A stretch of 64,000 nt of DNA, taken from positions 558,001 to 622,000 of the forward strand of contig QFXC01000013.1 of the NCBI GenBank assembly GCA_003349885.1. The letters are read 5' to 3'. This stretch comes from an endosymbiont of Galathealinum brachiosum (GTDB lineage: Bacteria; Pseudomonadota; Gammaproteobacteria; SZUA-229). The position numbers were made by a program, and so were the translations under genes. The notes under the pieces are model-generated. The model saw only the letters and a list, made by a program, of their open reading frames with translations. It searched no databases and had not been told where the DNA came from. Positions 48,294 through 56,688 of the stretch are shown here, in pieces (position 1 is the stretch's first letter; each line of letters opens with the position of its first letter).

Positions 48294-49379
48294 ATGCTAT
48301 TTAAAACTGCCAGCTCACCACACATAGCACAGCAAAACAGCATTCAGACTTTAATGTTTAAAGTTTTGCTAGCTATGGTTCCTGGCACAATTGCTATGAT
48401 TCTTTTCTTTGGCTGGGGTGTATTAATAAATATTATTCTTGCTTCTGTGGTTGCATTATCTGCTGAGGCATTAATGTTATGGATACGAAAACGCCCGATA
48501 AAACCTTATATTACAGATGGTAGTGCACTACTTACCGCATGCTTGCTTGCACTTGCTCTACCGCAGTTAGCACCCTGGTGGTTAACCGTTATCGGTACAT
48601 TGTTTGCAATAATTTTTGCCAAGCATTTATTTGGAGGTCTGGGATTCAACCCCTTCAACCCTGCAATGGTAGGTTATGTGGTTGTTATCATTTCCTTTCC
48701 TCGCGAAATGACTCAATGGGTTCCACCTTTGTTAGAGACTTATACCCAACTTACATTTACTGAAACGTTAAATATTATTTTTGGTGGAAATTTACCACTC
48801 ACCTATACCTGGGATGCTATTACTATGGCAACACCTCTGGATACGGTAAAAACTCAATTAGGTCTTGAACTAAGTATTAATGAAATTGAAAATCATAAAA
48901 TCTATGGCCCGATGTTTGGCTCGGTCGGTGGTTTTGGGTGGGAGTGGGTTAATGGATTATTTCTGGCGACAGGATTATATCTTGCGTTAAAAAACATTAT
49001 AGACTGGCGCATTCCCGCTGGACTGATTATTGCGCTTTTAGTTTTATCAAATACATTTGCGCTTTACGATTACGCTTCATTTACTCCACCTACTTTCCAT
49101 TTATTTAGTGGTGGCATTATGTTAGCTGCCTTTTTTATTGCAACTGATCCTATAACCGCTTCAACCACAACAAAAGGACGTTGGCTTTATGGTGCAGGCA
49201 TTGGCATATTTATTTTTATTATTCGCACATGGGGCGCTTACCCGGACGGTATCGCCTTTGCAGTCCTCTTGATGAATATGGCTGTGCCATTACTTGATTA
49301 TTACACTATGCCCCGGGCTTTTGGTCATAGCTGGACAGAATTTCCACATCACCATAAAGTAGATGATGATGAGCAATAA
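48294..49379 (+). CDS. rnfD: Rnf complex flavin-bearing membrane subunit RnfD
   Basis: RnfD is a ten-helix membrane subunit that carries a covalent FMN. The 361-residue protein has ITDGSALLTACLLALALP near residue 75, GGLGFNPFNPAMVGYVV, the FMN-threonine region DAITMATPLDTV near 175-186, and the C-terminal ATDPITASTTTKGRWLYG. It overlaps rnfG by 17 bases, so the two are translated together. Confidence 0.95.
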   Translation: MLFKTASSPHIAQQNSIQTLMFKVLLAMVPGTIAMILFFGWGVLINIILASVVALSAEALMLWIRKRPIKPYITDGSALLTACLLALALPQLAPWWLTVIGTLFAIIFAKHLFGGLGFNPFNPAMVGYVVVIISFPREMTQWVPPLLETYTQLTFTETLNIIFGGNLPLTYTWDAITMATPLDTVKTQLGLELSINEIENHKIYGPMFGSVGGFGWEWVNGLFLATGLYLALKNIIDWRIPAGLIIALLVLSNTFALYDYASFTPPTFHLFSGGIMLAAFFIATDPITASTTTKGRWLYGAGIGIFIFIIRTWGAYPDGIAFAVLLMNMAVPLLDYYTMPRAFGHSWTEFPHHHKVDDDEQ

Positions 49380-50079
49380 ACGTTATATTTTAGTCAGCGG
49401 ATTAATACTCGGCCTGTTTGCCGTTATTGGTACAACTCTTGTCGGTATCACTTTTCAGGCAACGTCTGAACAGATTGCTGATAATGAACGCCTTGCCCTG
49501 CTAAGAAAACTTAATCAGATATTACCCAGTGAAAAATACGACAATGATCTATTACATACGACCATTAACATCGAAGCAGATCATCGATTAGGCCAGGATA
49601 AAACTTCTACCATTTATATAGCTAAACGCCAGAACGAAGTCAGTGCAATGATTTTTTCAGTCATTGCACCAAAAGGTTATAGCGGTGAAATTAAAATGCT
49701 AGTGGGCATTAATATAGACGGAACACTGGCAGGCGTTCGAATCGTAAGCCATAAAGAGACTCCTGGGCTAGGTGATGCAATGGAAACTGAAAAAAGCGAC
49801 TGGGTATATGCTTTTAATGGAAAATCTTTACATTCACCCGCGGAAAAACAATGGAAAGTTAAACGCGATGGCGGTGTATTTGATCAGTTTACCGGTGCTA
49901 CAATTACACCTCGAGCAGTCGTTCAGGCTGTACATTTATGTCTGGTATACTTTGACAGGCATAAAAAAGAATTACTGGCACAGTATGAATCACAGACACC
50001 ATCACCAACACCTGAGAACAAAACTAACGACACAGAAAAAAGTCAGATAAACCTACATATAAACGAAGTGAACGCATAA
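49363..50079 (+). CDS. rnfG: Rnf complex FMN subunit RnfG
   Basis: RnfG has one N-terminal membrane anchor ([21 protein letters not shown]) and a periplasmic domain with FMN bound through a phosphoester to threonine in [15 protein letters not shown] near residue 180. The HKETPGLGD block is also present. Three ATG codons in a row (49363, 49366, 49369) lie inside the end of rnfD; the third (MSNKRY) is a good start too. The product is 238 residues at most. Confidence 0.94.
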   Translation: MMMSNKRYILVSGLILGLFAVIGTTLVGITFQATSEQIADNERLALLRKLNQILPSEKYDNDLLHTTINIEADHRLGQDKTSTIYIAKRQNEVSAMIFSVIAPKGYSGEIKMLVGINIDGTLAGVRIVSHKETPGLGDAMETEKSDWVYAFNGKSLHSPAEKQWKVKRDGGVFDQFTGATITPRAVVQAVHLCLVYFDRHKKELLAQYESQTPSPTPENKTNDTEKSQINLHINEVNA

Positions 50080-50080
50080 C

Positions 50081-50776
50081 GTGAATGACGACAACTATAA
50101 CGAGATCAGTAAAAATGGACTGTGGAACAATAATGTTGCACTGGTACAACTGTTAGGTCTCTGCCCTTTACTTGCGGTAACAGGTACAGTGATAAATGGT
50201 CTGGGGTTAGGCATGGCAACCATGTTAACGCTGATTATATCCAATGCTGTTGTCTCCCTCATCCGTCATCTGGTACGACCAGAAGTGCGAGTACCCGTTT
50301 TCGTTCTGGTCATTGCATCGGTAGTCACCGCGATAGAGTTATCCATGAATGCCTGGTTATACGAACTGTATACTGTACTGGGTATTTTCATTCCATTAAT
50401 CGTCACCAACTGCGGCATTCTCGCCAGAGCTGAAGCATTCGCATCTAAAAACAGACTATTACCTTCTATAGTTGATGGCCTTATGATGGGATTTGGGTTC
50501 ACACTGGTACTGGTTACACTGGGCGCTATCAGAGAAATACTCGGCTATGGCACATTTTTTAGTAATGCACATCTAATGTTCGGTGAAAGCGCACGTAACT
50601 GGACATGGGTATTTGTTGAAGATTACTCAGGCTTTTTATTAGCTATTCTTCCCCCGGGCGCATTTATTGGTATGGGTTTAATTATTGCACTAAAAAATGT
50701 CATCGATAATCGAAATAAGAAGAAAAAGACACTTAGCGCATCTCAGACAATTTCTGCAACTGAAGTTTCTGTTTAA
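50081..50776 (+). CDS. rnfE: Rnf complex membrane subunit RnfE
   Basis: RnfE is the RnfA paralogue, a six-helix subunit that shares a [2Fe-2S] site with RnfA. The 231-residue protein has [31 protein letters not shown] and [18 protein letters not shown], each with one cysteine. The frame starts at GTG 50081 directly after rnfG; no ATG is better placed. nth follows after 12 bases, the usual order. Confidence 0.95.
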   Translation: MNDDNYNEISKNGLWNNNVALVQLLGLCPLLAVTGTVINGLGLGMATMLTLIISNAVVSLIRHLVRPEVRVPVFVLVIASVVTAIELSMNAWLYELYTVLGIFIPLIVTNCGILARAEAFASKNRLLPSIVDGLMMGFGFTLVLVTLGAIREILGYGTFFSNAHLMFGESARNWTWVFVEDYSGFLLAILPPGAFIGMGLIIALKNVIDNRNKKKKTLSASQTISATEVSV

Positions 50777-50788
50777 TCGCGACTGAAA

Positions 50789-51424
50789 ATGAATAAACTG
50801 AAACGCAGTGAAATATTTTCACGACTACAGGCGGAAGACCCTGAACCCAAAACAGAGCTGGAATACACATCACCATTTGAGTTACTGGTGGCGGTTGCTT
50901 TATCGGCTCAATCAACAGACAAAGGCGTAAATAAAGCCACCAGAAAATTATTTGCTATTGCAAATACACCAGAAAAAATATTAAAGCTAGGTGAAAGCGG
51001 TTTAAAAAAACACATAAAAACAATTGGTTTATATAACACCAAAGCCACAAATATTATAAAAACCTGCAAGATGCTAATCGAGCTCCACAATTCAGAAGTG
51101 CCTGATGATCAACAAGCACTTGAAGCCCTGGCGGGTGTTGGCAGAAAAACAGCTAATGTTGTTCGTAACACTGCTTTTGGTCATCCTACTATGGCTGTAG
51201 ATACCCATATCTTTCGGGTTTCAAATCGAACAAAAATCGCACCGGGAAAAAATGTTCTGGAGGTGGAAAAAAAATTACTTAAGTTTATACCTGAAGAATA
51301 TATGCTGAATGCCCATCACTGGCTTATTTTACATGGGCGATATACCTGTATTGCACGTAAACCTCGCTGCGGCTCATGTATAATTGAAGACCTTTGCGAA
51401 TTTAAACAGAAGAATATTGATTAG
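50789..51424 (+). CDS. nth: Endonuclease III (Nth)
   Basis: Nth is a base-excision repair glycosylase/AP lyase for oxidised pyrimidines. The 211-residue protein has the helix-hairpin-helix LAGVGRKTANVV with the catalytic lysine, the aspartate in MAVDTHIFRVSNR, and the C-terminal 4Fe-4S ligands CX6CX2CX5C (CIARKPRCGSCIIEDLC). It is the seventh gene of the rnf operon; the pairing with Rnf is widespread in gammaproteobacteria. Confidence 0.97.
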   Translation: MNKLKRSEIFSRLQAEDPEPKTELEYTSPFELLVAVALSAQSTDKGVNKATRKLFAIANTPEKILKLGESGLKKHIKTIGLYNTKATNIIKTCKMLIELHNSEVPDDQQALEALAGVGRKTANVVRNTAFGHPTMAVDTHIFRVSNRTKIAPGKNVLEVEKKLLKFIPEEYMLNAHHWLILHGRYTCIARKPRCGSCIIEDLCEFKQKNID

Positions 51425-51433
51425 GGCTCCCTG

Positions 51434-51853
51434 ATGTTTGGTAATGATAGAAATCAGCTAAGAAAAATGTATAAAACTGCATGGGAGAAATTCCAGCAAC
51501 AGACAATTTTAACCCCGCTGGAAATACAGATAACCGATGTCATAAAAGAACATCCGGAATATCACGACTTTGTACTTCAGTTAGATAAAGACTTTCTACC
51601 TGAATCAGGGGAGACTAACCCTTTTTTACATATGGGATTACATTTAGGACTAAGGGAACAACTGGCAACCAACCGACCTCAGGGTATTACCGATATTTAT
51701 CAACGACTGATTAAAATAAAAGGTTCAGCCCATGATGCTGAACACAGTATGATTGAATGCCTTGCTGAAGCAATGTGGTCATCACAGGCAAACAATACAC
51801 CACCTGACGAAGCAAAGTATCTGTTATCTCTTAAAAAATTATTACAAATATAA
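51434..51853 (+). CDS. DUF1841 family protein
   Basis: This 139-residue cytoplasmic protein of unknown function belongs to the DUF1841 family: MFGNDRNQLRKMYKTAWEKF at the start, LTPLEIQITDVIKEHPEYH, NPFLHMGLHLGLREQLATNRP and HDAEHSMIECLAEAMW. The His/Asp/Glu-rich last block (HDAEH) might bind metal. It follows nth by 9 bases, the usual neighbour in many proteobacteria. Confidence 0.88.
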   Translation: MFGNDRNQLRKMYKTAWEKFQQQTILTPLEIQITDVIKEHPEYHDFVLQLDKDFLPESGETNPFLHMGLHLGLREQLATNRPQGITDIYQRLIKIKGSAHDAEHSMIECLAEAMWSSQANNTPPDEAKYLLSLKKLLQI

Positions 51854-52050
51854 CCGTTGTTATATTCGGTTTTTCTTATATAAACTAAAATTTAGACATA
51901 TTAAGGAACTTGGATTAAATTCAGTGTCTAAGTTTACTCAAAGTTAAAAAATGTGAACTTGTAGATAATCCCTGAGACTAATCTTATGTCAATTCGGAAT
52001 GAATCAGGATAGACTCAGGCACTGAAACCAACCCAGAAGGTATAAAAAAG

Positions 52051-52449
52051 ATGACTAAATTATTCAACAAATCTCTTATTGCAGCATTAAGCTTTTTATT
52101 TGTAATGGCATTTAGCCCAATTACAAACGCAGCGGAAAATCCATTCGGTATGAGCAGCATAGATGCTGACCAGATCACTGTTGCAGAAGGCAAATGTGGT
52201 GAAGGTAAATGTGGCGGTAGCGACAAGAAAAAATCTAAGTGTGGCGAAGGCAAATGCGGCGGTAGCGACAAGAAAAAATCTAAGTGTGGCGAAGGCAAAT
52301 GCGGCGGCAGCGACAAGAAAGAATCTAAGTGTGGCGAAGGCAAATGCGGCGGCAGCGACAAGAAAAAATCTAAGTGTGGCGAAGGCAAATGCGGCGGCAG
52401 CGACAAGAAAAAGTCTAAGTGCGGCGAAGGCAAATGTGGCGGCAAATAA
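52051..52449 (+). CDS. HvfA-like cysteine-repeat precursor peptide (putative RiPP metallophore)
   Basis: The 132-residue protein has a Sec signal peptide (basic start, LIAALSFLFVMAF, cleavage after TNAA near 29). The NPFGMSSIDADQITVAEGKCG leader resembles HvfA-family proteins, and the C-terminal half is made of 15-residue units rich in Cys, Gly and Lys. EGKCG occurs seven times. In HvfA (and other EGKCG precursors) the cysteines are turned into oxazolone/thioamide copper ligands by an HvfB (MNIO, DUF692) enzyme with HvfC. Neither of those is in this window. An HvfX/DoxX gene lies 1.8 kb downstream. The assignment is from motif and neighbour, so modification is a hypothesis. Confidence 0.75.
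   Translation: MTKLFNKSLIAALSFLFVMAFSPITNAAENPFGMSSIDADQITVAEGKCGEGKCGGSDKKKSKCGEGKCGGSDKKKSKCGEGKCGGSDKKESKCGEGKCGGSDKKKSKCGEGKCGGSDKKKSKCGEGKCGGK
52198..52446 (+). repeat. 45-bp tandem repeat inside the HvfA-like gene
   Basis: Five complete 45-base units (52198-52422) and one partial encode GEGKCGGSDKKKSKC. The units are almost identical at DNA level, which points to recent copy-number change by slippage or recombination. One unit has Glu for Lys (KKES). Confidence 0.95.
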
Positions 52450-52498
52450 TAGCTAATACATAAGCACACACGAATTCTGACTTTCAGTATTCGATAAT

Positions 52499-52530
52499 AA
52501 AAAAGGCCCCGACACTTCGGGGCCTTTTTT
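52499..52530 (+). terminator. Intrinsic terminator after the HvfA-like gene
   Basis: GGCCCCGA (52505-52512) pairs with TCGGGGCC (52517-52524), with A6 before and T6 after. It closes the precursor transcript and separates it from the FMN protein gene. Confidence 0.95.
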
Positions 52531-52682
52531 ATTACAGAACCGTTTCATATTCTAATAACTACTTATCTTATTTAGCTAAATAAAAATTGTAAAATCTGAA
52601 AACAATCACCACAACTAATACAGCAAACTCTAATAATTACTGCTATTTTATGTATACAACAAAATAAATTAGTTGAACAAAT

Positions 52683-54167
52683 ATGACTGAAATCCCTTTC
52701 GTACACGACTTTCTGCAAGTTCTTGCCATATTATTTGTAACTTCCATCGGCGTTGCTGTCATTTTTATAATTGTTATTTATATTATTGACCGTAACCAGA
52801 CTGTACATGCAATTCGTCGTAACTACCCTGTTATAGGTCGTTTCAGGTACTGGTTTGAACATCTGGGAACTTTCTTTCGTCAGTATTTTTTTACTATGGA
52901 CCGGGAAGAGTTACCCTTTAACCGTGCTGAACGCTCCTGGGTTTATCGCGCAGCTAAAAACATCAGTAATACTGTAGCTTTTGGTTCAACCCGTGACTTA
53001 AAACCTGCTGGCACCGTTATTTTTGTTAACTGTCCATTTCCGACTCTGGGAAAAGATGCTGTCAAACCCAAACCGGTAACCATTGGTGAGAACTGTACAC
53101 AACCCTATACAACTTCATCTATTTTTAATATTTCAGGCATGAGTTTTGGCGCACTTTCAAAACCTGCTGTCATTTCATTATCTCATGGCGCAAAAAAAGC
53201 AGGGGCCTGGATGAATACGGGTGAAGGCGGTTTATCTCCCTATCACCTTGAAGGTGGTGCAGATATTGTTTTTCAGATCGGTACCGCTAAATATGGCGTT
53301 CGAGATAAAGAAGGAAATTTATCCGATGAAAAACTAAAAGAAATGGCGGCAATTGACCAGGTAAAAATGTTTGAGATCAAACTTAGTCAGGGTGCGAAAC
53401 CAGGTAAAGGCGGCATACTTCCCGGAGATAAGGTCACCGCAGAAATAGCCGCTATTCGAGGTATTCCAGAAGGTGAAGATTCAATCAGCCCTAACCGCCA
53501 TACAGATATCAACTCTAACGATGACTTACTGGATATGATTTATCGCATTCGTAACGTCACGGGAAAACCTGTTGGCTTTAAAGTTGTTATTGGTGCCTAT
53601 GGATGGATTGATGAATTATGTAAAAAAATACAGGAACGTGGTTTAGAGTATGCACCAGATTTCATTACAGTTGATAGTTCAACTGGTGGAACAGGTGCAG
53701 CACCTATGAGCCTGATAGATTACGTAGGCCTGCCAATCCAGGAAAGCCTGCCTCTAGTAATTGATAAATTAAAAGCTCACGGTCTACGTGAGCGCACAAA
53801 GGTCATTGCCTCTGGTAAATTAATCACACCAGCAGAAGTTGCATGGGCATTATGCATGGGAGCAGATTTCATTGTTACCGCTCGCGGTTTTATGTTTGCT
53901 CTCGGTTGTATTCAGGCTCTACAATGTGATAAAAATGCCTGCCCTACTGGAATTACTACTCATAATATAAAATTACAGCGAGGTCTGGTTTATACCCAAA
54001 AATCCTGGCGTGTGACACATTATATTAAAAATATAATTCATGAAGTTGGCGTTATCGGGCACTCCTGCGGCGTGAAATCACCCAGAGAATTTAATCGTGA
54101 TCATGCAAGAATTGTTCAGGCAAGTGGCAATTCCAAATCCTTATCAGAGTTATATCCTGGTGAATAA
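52683..54167 (+). CDS. FMN-binding glutamate-synthase-like membrane-anchored protein
   Basis: This 494-residue protein has an N-terminal membrane helix (about 8-36), then the FMN/glutamate-synthase (GltB central-domain) barrel: ISGMSFGALSKPAVISLSHGAKKAG, NTGEGGLSPYH, KLSQGAKPGKGGILPGDKVT, DSSTGGTGAAPMSL and CIQALQCDKNACPTGITTHN, near the Fe-S cluster site of GltB. It lacks the glutaminase domain, so it is not a full glutamate synthase. The electron donor and substrate are unknown. Its place between an HvfA-like precursor and an HvfX-type gene suggests a redox part in that system, but this is inference from neighbours. Confidence 0.78.
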   Translation: MTEIPFVHDFLQVLAILFVTSIGVAVIFIIVIYIIDRNQTVHAIRRNYPVIGRFRYWFEHLGTFFRQYFFTMDREELPFNRAERSWVYRAAKNISNTVAFGSTRDLKPAGTVIFVNCPFPTLGKDAVKPKPVTIGENCTQPYTTSSIFNISGMSFGALSKPAVISLSHGAKKAGAWMNTGEGGLSPYHLEGGADIVFQIGTAKYGVRDKEGNLSDEKLKEMAAIDQVKMFEIKLSQGAKPGKGGILPGDKVTAEIAAIRGIPEGEDSISPNRHTDINSNDDLLDMIYRIRNVTGKPVGFKVVIGAYGWIDELCKKIQERGLEYAPDFITVDSSTGGTGAAPMSLIDYVGLPIQESLPLVIDKLKAHGLRERTKVIASGKLITPAEVAWALCMGADFIVTARGFMFALGCIQALQCDKNACPTGITTHNIKLQRGLVYTQKSWRVTHYIKNIIHEVGVIGHSCGVKSPREFNRDHARIVQASGNSKSLSELYPGE

Positions 54168-54256
54168 CCCTGATAGGTACATGGAAACAAATATGAACTT
54201 ACTCTATGACTATCAGTCAATGTAACATAATAATTTTTTTTAAAAGGCCCCCCCTT

Positions 54257-54859
54257 ATGAACAAGTTAATCGACATGATGGCAGACACACATGCTTTCTT
54301 TCTTGAGAAAATAAGATTACTCGATTTTATTGCTCCGTTATTATTACGGCTTTACCTGGTACCCATTTTCTGGATGGCTGGCACAAAAAAACTCGCTAGC
54401 ATGGAAGATACAATTGCCTGGTTTGGAAACCCGGACTGGGGTTTAGGTATGCCTCTTCCCGGTTTAATGGCCTACCTTGCGACCTTCACTGAGATTATCG
54501 GTGCTATCTTTTTATTCTTTGGAATTTCTGTTCGCTGGATATCGATCCCTCTTATGTTCACAATGTTTATCGCAGCAGTCAGTGTTCACTGGGAAAATGG
54601 CTGGTTAGCTATTGCAGAAGGCTCCGGTTTCTTTGCAAGTGACCGAACGATTGCAGCCATTGACAAGCTTGATAGAGCTAAATCAATTTTGCAGGAAAAT
54701 GCGAATTACAGCTGGTTAACCGAAAATGGCAGTCTGGTTATACTCAACAACGGTATTGAGTTTGCGACAACTTATTTCATTATGTTACTTGCTCTGGTTT
54801 ATCTGGGTGCTGGTAAATTAAGCGTTGATCACTTACTGCATAAACGGTTTATGAACTAA
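54257..54859 (+). CDS. DoxX/HvfX family membrane protein
   Basis: The 200-residue inner-membrane protein has about four helices: LLLRLYLVPIFWMAGTKKLA, LPGLMAYLATFTEIIGAIFLFFGI, WISIPLMFTMFIAAVSVHWENGW and FATTYFIMLLALVYLGAG. The pattern fits the DoxX-type partner (HvfX) found with HvfA/HvfB/HvfC copper-binding RiPP loci. The ATG at 54257 (MNKLID) is preferred to the frame start at 54206. It is preceded by a T8 run and seven C, so its ribosome region (AAAAGG) could be subject to slippage. It lies 89 bases after the FMN protein gene. Confidence 0.8.
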   Translation: MNKLIDMMADTHAFFLEKIRLLDFIAPLLLRLYLVPIFWMAGTKKLASMEDTIAWFGNPDWGLGMPLPGLMAYLATFTEIIGAIFLFFGISVRWISIPLMFTMFIAAVSVHWENGWLAIAEGSGFFASDRTIAAIDKLDRAKSILQENANYSWLTENGSLVILNNGIEFATTYFIMLLALVYLGAGKLSVDHLLHKRFMN

Positions 54860-55164
54860 AGCACTTTTAAGGAACATCTCCATCGGGGATGGAACTCGTT
54901 TTTTGATCTCCGTCCCCTTATTAAGGCCACCAAAAGCTGTACGGAGTCGTTCATCGCTCTGCCAATCTGATCGGAATCACCCCATGGGACAGGGCGCTAA
55001 AAAGCAGCGGACTGTCCCATGTGGATATACGCCATAACAGACAGAGACCTTTCCCTCATCAATCCCCCTTATCAGCAGCTAAGCTCATCAATTAATTTTC
55101 TTTGATTTTTGCACCATTAATTTTTAAAATAAAGGAGCGTATTCTAGCTAATAAGGAGGGTGTT
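54860..55164. other. Gene-free region with two hairpins
   Basis: GGGGATGG (54885-54892) pairs with CCGTCCCC (54910-54917), and CATGGGACAG (54983-54992) pairs with CTGTCCCATG (55012-55021). The first may end the HvfX-type transcript. The second resembles the hairpin after purD. No ORF is convincing here. Confidence 0.5.
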
Positions 55165-55401
55165 ATGGATATTCATATGTCAGATATTATGCTGCATATT
55201 GATGAAGACCTGAACCAGAAAGAACAGCTGATTCTAGAGTCACAGATGCGGGATCAAACGGGTGTGATTGGCTTAGGTTACCACGGTACACAACCACACT
55301 TGATGATTGTTGAATATGACCGGGATGCAACAAGTCCGAAAACCCTGTTACATGCAGTTAATAATTACGGCCTACATGCAGAGTTAGTTGGTTTTTTATA
55401 A
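55165..55401 (+). CDS. Small ferredoxin-fold (HMA-like) protein
   Basis: The 78-residue product from MDIHMSDIM has a strong AAGGAGG ribosome site 6 bases upstream, so the ATG at 55165 is chosen over the frame start at 55102. The beta-alpha-beta-beta-alpha-beta pattern (IMLHIDEDL, LESQMRDQTGVIGLGYHG, HLMIVEYD, LLHAVNNYGLHAELVGF) matches the heavy-metal-associated fold. The CxxC metal site is missing, so it may not bind copper in the usual way; His residues (H5, H12) could help. It is next to the HvfX-type gene. Confidence 0.65.
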   Translation: MDIHMSDIMLHIDEDLNQKEQLILESQMRDQTGVIGLGYHGTQPHLMIVEYDRDATSPKTLLHAVNNYGLHAELVGFL

Positions 55402-55411
55402 CCGTTAAAAG

Positions 55412-55864
55412 TTAAGCAAAGATTTTTTGCCACCAACGACGCCGGTTGTTGGCAGGTTGGAGTGCGTCCTGTAAATTAACCGGTTTCATTTTAGACATAA
55501 CCCAGCCAGGTAATGGCGGATTTTCACTAAAACCACAGCTCACTCCCAGATTATTTGGATCAAATATTTTAATAAAATCCGGACATTGATGGTTATCCGC
55601 ATAAACAATACCGCAGTATCTTTCTTCATGCTCTTTTTGAAGTAACTGATCTATTTCAGTTATAAAACTAAGCACGCTTTCTTTACTACTGGGCATAGCA
55701 GGTGCAGTTTCACCGACAGCATAAATATACCAACTGTCATCTATCTGCGGGCGCAGTGTTTCCCAGAACTTTTCTAGCTGCTCCCAACGCATTAATGATT
55801 CAAATCGACCTTCCTTAAACCGTTTTACATAGGGGTCCGAAAATGATGAGTTCTGATTATTCAT
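55412..55864 (-). CDS. Hypothetical cytoplasmic protein
   Basis: No family is recognised for this 150-residue protein. It has no signal peptide or membrane helix. Tryptophan-rich blocks (LEKFWETLRPQIDDSWYIYAVGE, PLPGWVMSKMKP) and a basic C-terminus (NNRRRWWQKIF) are visible. It is leftward, 15 bases downstream of the TetR gene, so the two may be one transcript. Confidence 0.6.
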   Translation of the reverse strand: MNNQNSSFSDPYVKRFKEGRFESLMRWEQLEKFWETLRPQIDDSWYIYAVGETAPAMPSSKESVLSFITEIDQLLQKEHEERYCGIVYADNHQCPDFIKIFDPNNLGVSCGFSENPPLPGWVMSKMKPVNLQDALQPANNRRRWWQKIFA

Positions 55865-55879
55865 AATATACGTATCTAT

Positions 55880-56461
55880 TTAGTTACTCAGAGTCTGATT
55901 AAGCCAGCTTTGTATATCTTTAATACCCCTGTGTAAAAAATCGGCATCATTATATACATTCGCAATAATAATAATTCCCTGCATTTTTGCTAACAGATCT
56001 TTAGCGACTTCATCACTACGCGTGTCCTGCCCTAACTGACTTAATTGTTCCTCAATCCAGCTTTTTAATAAATCAAAAACAGCTGTCAGTCGTGCATGTG
56101 ATATTTCTGTATCCTGCTCTTTAACAAGTTCAGAACTTAGTGATCCAATTGGGCAACCATATTGCAGTACCTGAGCTTCACGCTGAAGAGGAAACTGAGT
56201 AAGCGCATGCAGACGTTCCAGAGGATCAGTTGTTATATCCTCACAACTCTTTAACATACCTTTAAATTCAACCAGACGCGCATCAACAACCGCAGCAAGA
56301 ATGTCTTCTTTAGTTTTGAAATAATAATAAAAATTACCACGAGGTATACCCGTTTCATCAGAAATATCACTAAATGAAGTCTGGTTATATCCGCGCGAAT
56401 AAAAAAGATGGTCAGCAGCATCGACGATTCGTTGGCGGTTAGCTGATCCTTTAGTTCCCAT
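55880..56461 (-). CDS. TetR/AcrR family transcription regulator
   Basis: The 193-residue repressor has the N-terminal helix-turn-helix: RQRIVDAADHLFYSRGYNQTSFSDISDETGIPRGNFYYYFKTKEDIL. The C-terminal ligand domain is helical (PIGSLSSELV). The pattern with IPRGNFYYYFKTKE is typical of the AcrR/NemR-like group. It is divergent from the ABC exporter genes with a 227-base spacer and may control them through the palindrome at 56541. Confidence 0.9.
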   Translation of the reverse strand: MGTKGSANRQRIVDAADHLFYSRGYNQTSFSDISDETGIPRGNFYYYFKTKEDILAAVVDARLVEFKGMLKSCEDITTDPLERLHALTQFPLQREAQVLQYGCPIGSLSSELVKEQDTEISHARLTAVFDLLKSWIEEQLSQLGQDTRSDEVAKDLLAKMQGIIIIANVYNDADFLHRGIKDIQSWLNQTLSN

Positions 56462-56540
56462 AATTTTACCTGTGTATTTCTGATTACTGAATAACCTGAG
56501 CCCAAACTCTGATTATAGTGGCATTTCCATTATTTTCTAA

Positions 56541-56561
56541 TGATATACATTATTTATATCA
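56541..56561. promoter_or_regulatory. Candidate TetR operator
   Basis: TGATATA (56541-56547) and TATATCA (56555-56561) form a perfect inverted repeat with a 7-base spacer in the spacer between the TetR gene and the ABC exporter. Location and size suit a TetR-family site, but binding is not shown. Confidence 0.5.
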
Positions 56562-56688
56562 CACCACAATTAATTCTAAGACAATCGTATTATTATTTAT
56601 GGTTTTTTTCAAGTTATACCTGATAAGCGGTCAGATTGTCATATATAATCAATAACTTATTAAAAATAATGATCACGACCCGAAACCT

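Noticed and set aside
52198..52446. Regular repeats taken as a CRISPR array
   Set aside because: Units are head-to-tail without variable spacers and are in frame with a coding sequence.
52163..52456. 97-residue plus-strand ORF in a second frame of the repeat
   Set aside because: Shadow of the same repeat; no ribosome site and no sensible protein.
51984..52469. 161-residue proline-rich ORF on the minus strand
   Set aside because: It is the mirror of the 45-bp repeats in the HvfA-like gene; the plus-strand frame has a signal peptide, ribosome region and terminator.
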